Origin: Candidatus Hydrogenedentota bacterium
GTDB lineage: Bacteria > Hydrogenedentota > Hydrogenedentia > Hydrogenedentales > CAITNO01
Length of the DNA: 64,000 bases
Assembly: GCA_018056705.1 (NCBI GenBank)
Contig: JAGPFE010000004.1
Coordinates: forward strand, 30,031-94,030
Direction: 5' to 3'
The notes beneath the pieces were generated by a model, which did not search any database, was not told the DNA's origin, and was given only the letters and a program-made list of their open reading frames with translations. This document shows positions 12,885 through 21,598 of the stretch, piece by piece. The translations under genes and the position numbers were made by a program. The first letter of the stretch is position 1. Each line of letters begins with the position of its first letter.

Positions 12885-13616
12885 TCAGAAACTGGAAGGA
12901 ACGGTCTCGGCACCTTCCGCCCGGGCCTGTATTTCGGCGAAATGGGAATCCGGCGCGGGAATGACCCGGAGGATCTTGATCAACTGGTCCAGCCGACGGG
13001 GTACCTCTTCGGGAATCAGCGCGCCCGAGGTGGTCGTGCACAACCAGTTGCCCCCCGCTTCCACGGCCATGTCCGGATGCCGTAGCAGGTATTCGATCAT
13101 GGCGGGATGCAGAAACTGTTCCGCGAAGTCCCGGTTATCCGTCAGCACCGTGAAATTCTTCTGAAAATCCTCGTGGGGCGGATGGTATTCGATCCGGTCG
13201 AATCGCGCGATACGCTCGAATTTTTCCAGGTGCGCGGGCGGATACACCCGAACCTCGGGTAACCGCTGGCCATGCCGCAACATGGCGATGCTGCAATGAT
13301 GTTTCCGGGCGTCCTGCTTGGTGCCGGTGACATACCGGTAGTCGAACACGTACACCTGGAATCCCTTGTATGCCCCGGAGATGATATTCGTGGCCACCCG
13401 GCCGCGCCCGCGGTCCAACTGGTACAGGAAGCCCAGTCGCTGGGGCAGCCCGAAACTCATGTAACTGAACCGCAGGCCGAGTTCCTCGGCGATCTCCGCG
13501 AAAACCCGCTGCTGCATCATCCGGTATTCTATATACAGCGTTACGGCAAGGGTCACCACCCCCGCGATGAATAGCGCGAGGAAAAACCACTCGGATGTGG
13601 AATATAATTCCAGCAT
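12885..13616 (-). CDS. Membrane-anchored DUF3137-like protein
   Basis: A 243-residue protein with one N-terminal membrane helix (about residues 10-28) followed by a soluble domain. The segment after the helix (VFAEIAEELGLRFSY) and the later VYVFDYRYVTGTK resemble the pattern of DUF3137-like or galanin-like small membrane proteins of unknown function. No catalytic motif is visible. It converges on the GH97 gene with a 30-base gap. Its upstream region carries a possible ECF-type promoter. I cannot assign a function. Confidence 0.65.
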   Translation of the reverse strand: MLELYSTSEWFFLALFIAGVVTLAVTLYIEYRMMQQRVFAEIAEELGLRFSYMSFGLPQRLGFLYQLDRGRGRVATNIISGAYKGFQVYVFDYRYVTGTKQDARKHHCSIAMLRHGQRLPEVRVYPPAHLEKFERIARFDRIEYHPPHEDFQKNFTVLTDNRDFAEQFLHPAMIEYLLRHPDMAVEAGGNWLCTTTSGALIPEEVPRRLDQLIKILRVIPAPDSHFAEIQARAEGAETVPSSF

Positions 13617-13641
13617 GTGCCTGCTGTCCTGACGCCCGTGC

Positions 13642-13669
13642 TTATACTATGCGGAATCTTGATGGTTCC
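13642..13669 (-). promoter_or_regulatory. Possible ECF-sigma promoter of the DUF3137-like gene
   Basis: On the minus strand, GGAACC (13669-13664), 16 bases, GTATAA (13647-13642), 26 bases before the ATG. The same -35 and spacing precede the ECF sigma gene at 38759-38786. A TTGCGC at about 13675-13670 with CATAGT offers a housekeeping alternative. Confidence 0.3.
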
Positions 13670-13722
13670 GCGCAACTGTTCCCGGGGATATCCTCCGGAC
13701 TGACCTGCCACAGGATACGGTC

Positions 13723-14628
13723 ATGACGATCCCGAGTTTCCATAAACTCCATAATTTCTGTCGCGCCGTTGTGGTTTCATGCGTTTTACTGGCCTTTACC
13801 GGCACGCTGAACACCCACGCCGAATCGCCATCCACGCCGATCCCGGACTCCCCCAGGATCCCTCCGGAAATCTCCGGGCCTGCACCGGAAGCGACGCCAA
13901 CCCTCCGCGAAGGATCTGACACGGCCCTTTTACGGGGAGAAATAGCGGCCCTGCGCGCCGACCTGAAACAATTGCGGGAAAGCCTGAACCTGATCCTAAA
14001 CCAGATTACCGCCGATCTCCGCCAGGAAAACGAACTCTTGCGCCGGGAAAACCAGCAACTGCGGCAACAACTGGAAAACCAGGGCATTACTCCCGATACG
14101 CCGCCACCGTCTTCGGACAATATGGCCGGCTCCGCGACCACTGGTCGCCTGCCTACCGCCTTCCCCGAGCCCGGCCCGGCGGACGCGTCCACCCCAGGTC
14201 CCGCCGAGTCCGGCCTGGACACGGCCTCATCCCCACCATCTGATGAATCCGCCTCGACGGAAGAAGACGCGTTCGCTACCCCTCCCCCTTGGGAAACGGT
14301 GGCTTCGTGGGGTCGTGAACCTGAAGATGCCAAGGCCCTTGGTCCCGATATCCTGTCTCAGAAAGGCGTGGTGGGCGTTACCGCCCCTGGGGCCGGCCGA
14401 AATGCCCTGATCGCCCTTGGCCAGGCTATCCGGCGGGAATACGGTCGCTACGACATTATCAGTGTCGATATCTTTGATGACCGCGCCGAGGCTGAAGCCT
14501 ACGCGCAGAACCGTCATCCCGATCCGCAACACCGGGTTCTGACCGTGGCCCGCCATGTCCGGACCGGCCAGGATATCATCCTGGTGTACCACGACGGCCT
14601 GGCCGAAGAAATCCCGCCCACCCCATAA
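13723..14628 (+). CDS. Exported coiled-coil protein of unknown function
   Basis: A 301-residue protein with a signal peptide (hydrophobic residues about 14-30, cleavage near THAES). Residues about 65-125 are a leucine-heptad coiled coil rich in E, R, Q (EIAALRADLKQLRESLN and following). A proline/serine/threonine-rich linker (about 125-195) separates it from a C-terminal alpha/beta domain of ~100 residues containing VGVTAPGAGRNALIALGQAI and YDIISVDIFDD. AGGA lies 9 bases before ATG 13723. I do not recognise the C-terminal domain; it could be a small periplasmic binding or effector domain. Confidence 0.6.
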   Translation: MTIPSFHKLHNFCRAVVVSCVLLAFTGTLNTHAESPSTPIPDSPRIPPEISGPAPEATPTLREGSDTALLRGEIAALRADLKQLRESLNLILNQITADLRQENELLRRENQQLRQQLENQGITPDTPPPSSDNMAGSATTGRLPTAFPEPGPADASTPGPAESGLDTASSPPSDESASTEEDAFATPPPWETVASWGREPEDAKALGPDILSQKGVVGVTAPGAGRNALIALGQAIRREYGRYDIISVDIFDDRAEAEAYAQNRHPDPQHRVLTVARHVRTGQDIILVYHDGLAEEIPPTP

Positions 14629-14704
14629 TCCCACTCAAGTTTTCCGTCCAGGCTGCCGATCAATCGATTGCGACGGACCGTAAAATACTTGAAAGGGACA
14701 CTCC

Positions 14705-16033
14705 ATGGATGGAATCCGGGGCATGTCCGCCCGTCCCGGGACAGACAGGGCGGATCGAGTGCTGTTTTCGGGTCAGCAGGCGGCAAGGGATGCCTTTCCC
14801 AGAAAAATTGCCACCGGCCGCGGTATCTTCCCTGCGGAACGCGCGGTAACGCCTCGGGAAACCAGCGAAGACCAGCCCACGGCCACCGGATTACGGGGAC
14901 AAAAAGAAGCTGTTCCCCCGGGACTCCACAAATCCGAAGACCGGGTGGCATTTTCTTTACCTGAACAGATGCGTAAGGCCGCCGCGGCTGTCACGCCGGC
15001 GAATGAGAAAAACGCGACCACTGAACCACGGCAATTAACCTTCAGTTTCTATGGGGAAATCAAGCAGGAAACCGCCGCGGCTTTCGAACTGAAAATCGGG
15101 CGCCTGGCCACCGAAAACGGCGATTCCACCTCGGTCCGGGCGGCCATGTCCCTCGGCTTCCAGTTATCCGCTTCTTTCACGCTATCCGGCACGATCAGCG
15201 GAGAAGCCCTGAACGGCTTCGGCAATGCCGCGGAACTAGGGTTAACTGGATTCGACACCCGGGATTTTCTGGACAAGTTCATCGCGCTGACCGCCCATCT
15301 CATGAAAGGCAATGCCGAGGACCTCAACGAGTTCCTGTCTTTCTTCGGCAGCGCGAACACCCGGGACAGTAAGGCCACGCTGGAGTCCCTGGTAAACCAG
15401 TTATTCAGCCACTTTTTCGGTAACGGCGACCCCAGTAAAGCCGCGAGCGTGAACGTGTCCATGTCCATGCAACTGGAGTTTTCCTTCCAGGTATCCGGGG
15501 AATTTGCCGCTACCGCGGAGGAAGCCGCCCAATCCGATCCGCTGGTGCTCGACCTGAACGGTGACGGCAAGCTGAACCTGACCACGGTGGCAGACGGCGC
15601 GCGGTTCGATCTGGCAGGCACAGGCAGAACGGTTCAGGCGGCCTTCGTCACGGGCGGTGACGCTTTTCTGGCCCTGGATCGCAATGGAAACGGGCAGATC
15701 GATTCAGGACTGGAACTGTTTGGAGACCAGCATGGCGCCACCAACGGTTTTGAAGAACTGCGCCAGTTCGACGATAACCGCGATGGCATTATCGACAGCC
15801 AGGACGCCGTCTTCGCGTCCCTCCGGGCATGGCGGGATAATGGAAACGGTATCAGCGAGGCAGGGGAACTGCTGTCCATGCGGGACGCGAACATCGCCGC
15901 GATCCGCCTGGATTACCGTGACGTGAACAAGATCGCCTCCGGCGGAAACCGGGTAACCCAGGTCGCCGCCTACCAGCGCGTGGACGGGCGGTACGGCCTG
16001 GCAGGCGATGTTCTCCTGAACTATTTGGGCTGA
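14705..16033 (+). CDS. EF-hand-like calcium-binding protein related to RTX/hemolysin-type C-termini
   Basis: A 442-residue protein without a Sec signal. The C-terminal half carries acidic calcium-loop motifs: LDLNGDGKLNL, LALDRNGNGQIDSGLELFGD, FDDNRDGIIDSQDAVF and WRDNGNGISEAGELLS. This run (DPLVLDLNGDG through ELFGD and onward) is a hallmark of a domain found in large RTX/VCBS-type surface proteins. The N-terminal ~130 residues are low-complexity; the middle (about 120-270) is helical with repeated LSASFTLSG/LEFSFQVSG-type segments. There are no GGxGxD RTX repeats. The export route is unclear: type I secretion is possible but no transporter is nearby. Confidence 0.65.
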   Translation: MDGIRGMSARPGTDRADRVLFSGQQAARDAFPRKIATGRGIFPAERAVTPRETSEDQPTATGLRGQKEAVPPGLHKSEDRVAFSLPEQMRKAAAAVTPANEKNATTEPRQLTFSFYGEIKQETAAAFELKIGRLATENGDSTSVRAAMSLGFQLSASFTLSGTISGEALNGFGNAAELGLTGFDTRDFLDKFIALTAHLMKGNAEDLNEFLSFFGSANTRDSKATLESLVNQLFSHFFGNGDPSKAASVNVSMSMQLEFSFQVSGEFAATAEEAAQSDPLVLDLNGDGKLNLTTVADGARFDLAGTGRTVQAAFVTGGDAFLALDRNGNGQIDSGLELFGDQHGATNGFEELRQFDDNRDGIIDSQDAVFASLRAWRDNGNGISEAGELLSMRDANIAAIRLDYRDVNKIASGGNRVTQVAAYQRVDGRYGLAGDVLLNYLG

Positions 16034-16051
16034 TATGGAACTTCCGTTCCA

Positions 16052-17050
16052 TCAGGACTGGTCGTTCTCCAGTCCTCCCTCTTCCGCCTCATGACCCTGG
16101 GGGTGTAATCCATCGTGGCGGACATCTGAGGGTTCCAGGTGGGTGGTAATGTGCACCCTTTTACCCGGGAACAAGGCCGCCAGCGCCGATTCCAACCGGG
16201 TGACCCGTTCGTGGGCCCGGGCAAGGGTAGATGCCCCCGACAGGAACACGTGCAGTTCCACCCATGCCCTGGATTCCGACTCCCGGAATCGAACCTGGTG
16301 ATAGCCGTCGATTTCACCAGTTTCCCGGGCCCGGTTCAGGCAGTCCAGCAACCGCCGCGTCGCGTCCGGATCCACGCGATCCAGCAGGCCGCGGAAAGCC
16401 TCCCGCATCAGGTGTCCTGCCGTCAGCAGGATATTCGTGGCGACAACCAGGGCGGCCAGCGGATCCATCCAGGTCAGGCCGGTCCATCGCGCCAGCGCGA
16501 TACCCACCAGCACCCCCCCGCTGGTCCATACGTCTGTCAGCAGGTGCAACCCGTTTGCCCGCAGCACCAGTGTTCCAAGGCGTCGTCCCGCGATCACCAG
16601 GGCCCCTCCCAGGACGAGGTTCACCATGGAAAGGGCCGCCACGATGATCATGCCGACATCCAGGTGCGTCAACGCCCCCCCGTTCAGGAAGCGGGAAATC
16701 GCCGACACGTAAATGGCCAGTGCGGCAGTACCAATCAGGGCCCCTTCGAAGCCCGCTGAAAAAAAGGCGATTTTCTCGTGGCCGTAAGGATGTTCGGCGT
16801 CCGGGCGTTGCCGGGCATACCACAGGCTGAAGGTGGCCATCATCCCGGCGAGCACGTTGACCACGCTTTCGGCAGCATCGGAGAGAATGGCCACGCTGCC
16901 CGTCCACCACCAGGCCAGTCCCTTCCCCGCGACCATCAGCACGGCCACCGCGAAACTGGTAGCCGCGGCCGCAAGCATGACCGCGTCCCGGCCAGGCGTC
17001 CCATCAGAGGGGGATACTTCGGCCGAAAAGATTTCTTCCAGGTATTTCAT
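16052..17050 (-). CDS. Cation diffusion facilitator family metal transporter
   Basis: A 332-residue CDF protein: about six membrane helices (residues 25-225) then a cytoplasmic domain (about 225-300). Metal-site motifs are visible: SDAAESVVN in the second helix, HPYGHEK in the loop, and HLLTDVWTS (H-x3-D) in the fifth helix. Such proteins export zinc, iron, cobalt or manganese by proton antiport; the metal cannot be told here. The first ~25 residues and the acidic/His tail after residue 300 (HDGLHPQGHEAEEGG) are extra to the family core, and the tail could bind metal. It stands alone, converging on the EF-hand gene. Confidence 0.9.
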   Translation of the reverse strand: MKYLEEIFSAEVSPSDGTPGRDAVMLAAAATSFAVAVLMVAGKGLAWWWTGSVAILSDAAESVVNVLAGMMATFSLWYARQRPDAEHPYGHEKIAFFSAGFEGALIGTAALAIYVSAISRFLNGGALTHLDVGMIIVAALSMVNLVLGGALVIAGRRLGTLVLRANGLHLLTDVWTSGGVLVGIALARWTGLTWMDPLAALVVATNILLTAGHLMREAFRGLLDRVDPDATRRLLDCLNRARETGEIDGYHQVRFRESESRAWVELHVFLSGASTLARAHERVTRLESALAALFPGKRVHITTHLEPSDVRHDGLHPQGHEAEEGGLENDQS

Positions 17051-17150
17051 GACCGTTTTTTCACCAGGAGCCTTGCCTGACCTCCGATATCGTTCCCCCG
17101 AAACATCCTCATTATACCCGTTCCGCCAAAAAATTTTTCCCGGGAAACTA

Positions 17151-17179
17151 TTGACAACGTTGGCGGGTTATGCTAGACT
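17151..17179 (+). promoter_or_regulatory. Strong sigma70-type promoter of the TIGR04073-HDOD operon
   Basis: TTGACA (17151-17156), 17 bases, TAGACT (17174-17179), with a TG extended -10 two bases upstream. It lies about 60 bases before the first gene. Confidence 0.65.
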
Positions 17180-17237
17180 TATTCCGTACAGAGGAAACTC
17201 TTGACATGCCCGCGAACGCGGCGTGGAGGATATGGCC

Positions 17238-17615
17238 GTGAAACGTGCGAAATCCGGTCTCGTAATGCTGGCGGCCCTGGTGGTCACGGTGTGGGTGGTT
17301 CTCCCCGTGGCCCAGGCGCAGACCTATGATCCCGATGTGGACCTGCCGAAACCGACCGCGCTGGAAAAGACCCTGACGAAACTGGGACGTGGCCTGTCCA
17401 ACATCGTGCTGGGCTGGGCTGAAATCCCGGTCACTTTCGACCGGAGCGTCAAAAAGGGTAAGCCGCTCGGCTACCTGGTCGGCGTGGCACCGGTTATGGG
17501 TACCGCGCGGGCAGTCATGCGCACGGGCACGGGCTTTTACGAGGCGGTTACGTTTCCCGTGACGGACAAGGCGGTCAACTACGAGGCAGTGCTCGAGCCG
17601 GAGTACATTTTCTAA
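17238..17615 (+). CDS. Exosortase-associated protein of the TIGR04073 type
   Basis: A 125-residue exported protein. I chose GTG 17238 because GGAGG at 17225-17229 is 8 bases before it; the ATG at 17232 is too close to that site. A signal peptide ends near VAQAQ. The conserved core LTKLGRGLSNIVLGWAEIP and the terminal EPEYIF fit the family TIGR04073, described as associated with exosortase/PEP-CTERM systems in PVC and related bacteria. Its biochemical role is unknown. It heads an operon with a small unknown protein and an HDOD protein. Confidence 0.75.
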   Translation: MKRAKSGLVMLAALVVTVWVVLPVAQAQTYDPDVDLPKPTALEKTLTKLGRGLSNIVLGWAEIPVTFDRSVKKGKPLGYLVGVAPVMGTARAVMRTGTGFYEAVTFPVTDKAVNYEAVLEPEYIF

Positions 17616-17617
17616 CG

Positions 17618-17914
17618 GTGATACGATGGCGCACACGAGGCCCCGCGCTCGTCGGCTACTTCCGGGATGCCACGGGTAAGCGGGGCGTTATTGTTTCAAC
17701 CGGTGAAACTTCACCCCTGGAAGGGGGCGTGTTGTTCGCTATTCCCAGCAACACGGGGGAGATGGAATCAGTTCCCCTTGAGGAGGCGGCCACGCGCCTT
17801 TCCCCGGACATCATCCTTGAAGCGATCATCGTGATAGAGCGGTTCTACGGGAAGCGGCTGGCCAAGTTGCCGCCATCGCTGTGGCCAGAGCCGGAAGGGG
17901 CGAAACATGCCTAA
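17618..17914 (+). CDS. Small hypothetical protein between TIGR04073 and HDOD genes
   Basis: A 98-residue soluble protein starting at GTG 17618, two bases after the previous stop and overlapping the HDOD gene by 8 bases. It has no signal or membrane segment. Segment GYFRDATGKRGVIVSTGET suggests a small beta barrel; a helix follows (SPDIILEAIIVIERFYG). I do not recognise it. Tight packing on both sides supports it as a real gene. Confidence 0.6.
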   Translation: MIRWRTRGPALVGYFRDATGKRGVIVSTGETSPLEGGVLFAIPSNTGEMESVPLEEAATRLSPDIILEAIIVIERFYGKRLAKLPPSLWPEPEGAKHA

Positions 17915-18776
17915 ATACCGGGATATCGAAGAGTTTCTGGACGAGGTGGTCAGCCTGCCCAGCATGCCCGGCGTGGTCAACGAGGTCCGGCGTATCCTGG
18001 ATGATCCCAACGGATCCATCGCGGACGCCGCGGATAAAATCGCGCTCGACCCGGCCCTGACGTTCAAGGTTTTGCGTCTTGTCAATTCCGCTTTTTACGG
18101 CTTGCGTCAGCAGGTCACCAGTATCCGGCATGCCGCCGCCCTGCTTGGAGCCAAGGTTCTCAAAAACCTCTGCCTGACCGCCGCTGTCTTTGATACCATG
18201 AAGGGATCACCGGAGCGGCTGATCCGTCACGCCGCCGGCACGGCGACAGCCATGCGCGCGTTGGCCCAGGAGGGCCCATTGGGCCTGCTTCTCCCTTCCC
18301 CGGACGAGGCCTTCATCCTGGGACTGGTGCACGATATAGGCAAAATGCTCCTTTACACGGTGGTCCCCGACCTTACGCGGGACACGGAGGTCATGGCCTC
18401 GGAACGTCGGATCCCCCTATTTCGGGCGGAACATGAACTGATCGGCATCGACCACGCCGAACTGGGCGCACGTCTCGCCCTGCACTGGAAACTCGACGAC
18501 CTTTACGTGCAGGCCGTGGGCGGCCATCATGAAACCGCTCGCTGTTCCAGCGCGTTCATCCCCATCGCGTCCAGTATTACCGTGGCGGATTACATCGCGG
18601 GCATGTGCGGTCATGGCGTGATGGACCCGGTATGGTTCGAAATTCCGGACACGGTCTGGACCGATTCGGGTGTGGACGGCCCGTGCGCCATCCGGGTCAT
18701 GAGCACTTACCTGAATGACCTGGCCCGGATCGACGAACTGGTCGGCGAAGTAATGGGAACAGATCACCACGCCTGA
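17907..18776 (+). CDS. HDOD-domain signalling protein
   Basis: A 289-residue HDOD protein, related to HD phosphohydrolases but usually without the full catalytic set. The region SLPSMPGVVNEVRRILDDPN followed by IALDPALTFKVLRLVNSAFYG is the family hallmark, and FILGLVHDIGKMLLY carries an HD pair. HDOD proteins act in signal transduction (chemotaxis, motility, cyclic-nucleotide networks). GGAAGGGG precedes ATG 17907. Co-transcription with the TIGR04073 protein suggests a link with envelope protein sorting, but that is inference. Confidence 0.88.
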   Translation: MPKYRDIEEFLDEVVSLPSMPGVVNEVRRILDDPNGSIADAADKIALDPALTFKVLRLVNSAFYGLRQQVTSIRHAAALLGAKVLKNLCLTAAVFDTMKGSPERLIRHAAGTATAMRALAQEGPLGLLLPSPDEAFILGLVHDIGKMLLYTVVPDLTRDTEVMASERRIPLFRAEHELIGIDHAELGARLALHWKLDDLYVQAVGGHHETARCSSAFIPIASSITVADYIAGMCGHGVMDPVWFEIPDTVWTDSGVDGPCAIRVMSTYLNDLARIDELVGEVMGTDHHA

Positions 18777-18797
18777 AGGGGCCAAACCGCTTCAGGC
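18771..18797. terminator. Hairpin shared by two convergent genes
   Basis: An 8-base stem (18771-18778 with 18790-18797) that includes the stop region of both the HDOD gene and the beta-lactamase/NamZ gene. There is no T tract, so termination strength is uncertain. Confidence 0.4.
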
Positions 18798-21011
18798 CGT
18801 GGGCACAGGAGGCAGGCCATCCAGCAGATCCCGGGTGTGGGGATAGCGTTTCGGACGCGCCGCGTCAAAGGCTTCCCGCTGGCGTTCCCACGTGGCATAC
18901 AAATCTTCCAGGTTGCCCCCGTCCAGGATCCGTTTCCGTAGAGTTTCCCCCCCGACCAGCGCGTCAAAATGGTCTGTGAAGGTCAGCGCGTCCCCGTGAA
19001 GACGGCGTATGGATCGCAGCAATTCCACAAACAGCCTGAAAGGTCGCGCGGCCGCCCAGTCGGTTACCTCCAGTTGAATGCCCCGGCAGGACGTATCCAC
19101 CCACGCAGGCCGGGACGCGCGACCAGGCACAGACCGCGGTACGTACGTGACCGGCCTGGCCGAGAACCCTCCCAGCAGCACCGGATCAAGCAACCCAAGT
19201 ACCCTTTCCGGATCCAGCCATGGCGCGCCAAACTGCATGAACGGATTATCCGTGCCCCGCCCCTCGTTCAGGCTGGTCCCCTCGAGCAGGCAAGCGCCCA
19301 CGTAGACCAGGGCCGATTCCGGCCGGGGAAGGTTGGGAGAGGGCGCATGCCATGGCAGCCCACAGGCTGGAAACCCGAGTTCCCGTCGCCAGTTACCGCA
19401 AGGACGGGTCTCGAGTTGCAACGTCTTGAGGCGTTTCCACCCGCGGAACCATTCCGCCGTCTCTCCCAGGGTCATGCCGTGGCGAACCGGCACGGGTCCC
19501 CAGCATACCGGCGAGAAAGGCCCCTCGGCAACCGGTCCCTCCAGGACCTCTCCCCCCAGTGGATTGGGGCGATCCAGTACCATGACCGGAACCCCCGCCT
19601 CCGCGCAGGCGGAGAGGCATTCCAGCAGGGTATGGGGATAGGTGTAATAGCGAACGCCCACGTCGGGAAGGTCCACCACGAACAGGTCGATACCCCGCAA
19701 CTGTTCCGGGGATGGCCGTTGCTGTTTCCCGTACAGGCTGATCACGGGAATGCCGGACCCCTGGCTGGAGGCGACCTTTTCGCCTGCTTCGGCCTGGCGT
19801 TCCAGGCCATGTTCCGGGCTGAACCACACCCTGACAGGGACACCTGTTTCCTCGAGCAGCGCGGTCAGGGCCCGTCCCCGGGCGTTCACGGCCGCGGTAT
19901 TGGTCAGCACGGCCACGCCGCAACGCTCCTTAAGAATGGAAAAGCGATCCCGCTGCAGCAGGTCGAGGGCGGGAAACACGTTCGTTCGATCCGGGAAAAG
20001 ATATAACCCCGCCCCCAGGTAGAAAGTCTTCCGCAACGCGCGGTTATCCCGGCGGTTCCGATCGGGGTGACAGGTGTTGCTGAGAAGCACCGCGAAACCG
20101 CCCGTATCAGGATCCAGCCAGAGCGAGGTTCCCGTCCAGCCGGTATGGCCAAAAGCCCGGCGGGAGAGCAGAAACCCGTTCGCCCAGTCCATGGGAGGAT
20201 CGAGCCACCACCCCAGCCCCTGCCACGGATAAAAATCCCATTGGGGCTGGATCATGAGCGCGACGGTTTCCGGTTTCAGCAGGCGGCCTCCCAGCAGGGC
20301 TTCACAGAACCGGCCCAGGTCGCCCACCGTGGAAAAAAGGCCGGCGTGTCCAGCCACTCCTCCCATGGCATAGGCGTTTTCATCGTGGACCTCACCGCGA
20401 ACCAGGCGTCTCCGCCAGGCGTCCCGTTCCGTGGGAGCGCATTCCTGCCGGGCATCGGGCCCCGGCCTGAACCCCGTCTTACGCATGCCCAGGGGCTCAA
20501 AGACCTGTTCGGCACAGAAATAATCCAGCCGGTCACCGGACGCCTGTTCCACCACGAATCCCAACAGGATAAAACCGAAATCGGAATATTCCCGACGGGT
20601 TCCGGGGGGCGCCTCCAGGGACAGGCCGACAATCCGGTCCAGCATGGACACGGGAGATTTCACCTCGTTTTTCAACTCCTGGTAGGCAGGCAGCCCCGTG
20701 GTATGCGTCAGGCAATGCCGGAGCGTGAACCGGTCCAGCCCCCGCAGGGGTAACCATTCGGACACGGGGTGGTCGAGATCCAGGCGCCCGGCTTCCACCA
20801 GCCGCATGACGGCCGTGGTGGTGGCAACAACCTTGGTCAGCGAGGCCAGGTCGTACCGGGTCTCCGTGTCCGTGGGTTCCTGGACGGGGGAACGCTGGCG
20901 TAGCCCATACGCGCCTGTCCACACCACCCGTCCTTCCCGGCCCACGCAGGCTACCGCTCCCGGCGCCCCGGACCGTCGCACCGCTTCGGCCAGCCACGCG
21001 TCGAATCTCAT
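18792..21011 (-). CDS. Serine beta-lactamase-like domain fused to NamZ (DUF1343) exo-muramidase domain
   Basis: A 739-residue two-domain protein. Residues 1 to about 320 are a class C beta-lactamase/DD-peptidase-like domain: S57-L-T-K60, YSDFGF (YxN-type), and FGHTGWTGTS (KTG-type). Residues about 345-739 match DUF1343 (exo-beta-N-acetylmuramidase NamZ): VRVWFSPEHGLER, DLFVVDLPDVGVRYYTY, VPVMVLDRPNPLGG and GTDNPFMQFG. NamZ releases MurNAc from peptidoglycan fragments. The fusion suggests coupled processing of stem peptide and glycan. No signal peptide is visible, so it may act in the cytoplasm unless exported otherwise. Start overlaps the ruvC stop as ATGA. Confidence 0.9.
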   Translation of the reverse strand: MRFDAWLAEAVRRSGAPGAVACVGREGRVVWTGAYGLRQRSPVQEPTDTETRYDLASLTKVVATTTAVMRLVEAGRLDLDHPVSEWLPLRGLDRFTLRHCLTHTTGLPAYQELKNEVKSPVSMLDRIVGLSLEAPPGTRREYSDFGFILLGFVVEQASGDRLDYFCAEQVFEPLGMRKTGFRPGPDARQECAPTERDAWRRRLVRGEVHDENAYAMGGVAGHAGLFSTVGDLGRFCEALLGGRLLKPETVALMIQPQWDFYPWQGLGWWLDPPMDWANGFLLSRRAFGHTGWTGTSLWLDPDTGGFAVLLSNTCHPDRNRRDNRALRKTFYLGAGLYLFPDRTNVFPALDLLQRDRFSILKERCGVAVLTNTAAVNARGRALTALLEETGVPVRVWFSPEHGLERQAEAGEKVASSQGSGIPVISLYGKQQRPSPEQLRGIDLFVVDLPDVGVRYYTYPHTLLECLSACAEAGVPVMVLDRPNPLGGEVLEGPVAEGPFSPVCWGPVPVRHGMTLGETAEWFRGWKRLKTLQLETRPCGNWRRELGFPACGLPWHAPSPNLPRPESALVYVGACLLEGTSLNEGRGTDNPFMQFGAPWLDPERVLGLLDPVLLGGFSARPVTYVPRSVPGRASRPAWVDTSCRGIQLEVTDWAAARPFRLFVELLRSIRRLHGDALTFTDHFDALVGGETLRKRILDGGNLEDLYATWERQREAFDAARPKRYPHTRDLLDGLPPVPTA

Positions 21012-21598
21012 CCGGACGGGCCTCTCCCCGTCCGCGCCGGGCCGGAAGGCAGGCCCGCGCGGTTCTGGAGCATGCAGATGGCCAGGGCCAGGGCGTCGGC
21101 GGCGTCATCGGGCCGGGGCCGCTCTTCCAGGCCAAGCAGCAGGCGGGTCATTTCCTGCATCTGCTGTTTATCTGCCCTTCCATACCCCGTCACGGCGGTT
21201 TTGGCCTCGGTCGGACTGAATTCCCCGATGACTACCCCCTGCCGGGCCGCCGCCAGCAGGATCACCCCCCGCGCCTGGGCCACCGTGATGCCATTGGTCA
21301 CATTCTGCTTGAAAAACAGCCGCTCCACGCATGCCAAGGCAGGCTGAAACCGCGTGAGCAGATCCGTCACCCCCTCGTACAGGTGAACCAGTCGAAGGGG
21401 CATTGCTTCCCTCGCGCCTGTGGTAATCACGCCATGGGCCACGTGCCTCAGGCGGCCATCCACCCGTTCAACCACCCCCCACCCGGTAGTCGCCGTTCCG
21501 GGATCGAAACCGATGGCGCGCAGGACCTTACTCGTTGAGGGCCGCCTCCATGTCCTGTTCGCTGATGTCAGCGTTGGAGAACACGTTCTGCACGTCAT
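21008..21598 (-). CDS. ruvC: Holliday junction endonuclease RuvC
   Basis: Catalytic residues are visible in RAIGFDPGTATTGWG (Asp), ACVERLFFKQNVTNG (Glu) and DDAADALALAI (Asp pair). The conserved protein begins at about 21523; the only ATG, GTG or TTG in frame before the catalytic Asp is ATG 21598, which would add 25 unconserved residues and overlap yebC by 71 bases. A CTG at 21523, just after the yebC TAA (21530-21528), would give the family's usual length (171 residues). I list the outer start and favour CTG. RuvC resolves Holliday junctions in recombinational repair; ruvA and ruvB are not adjacent. Confidence 0.9.
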   Translation of the reverse strand: MTCRTCSPTLTSANRTWRRPSTSKVLRAIGFDPGTATTGWGVVERVDGRLRHVAHGVITTGAREAMPLRLVHLYEGVTDLLTRFQPALACVERLFFKQNVTNGITVAQARGVILLAAARQGVVIGEFSPTEAKTAVTGYGRADKQQMQEMTRLLLGLEERPRPDDAADALALAICMLQNRAGLPSGPARTGRGPSG

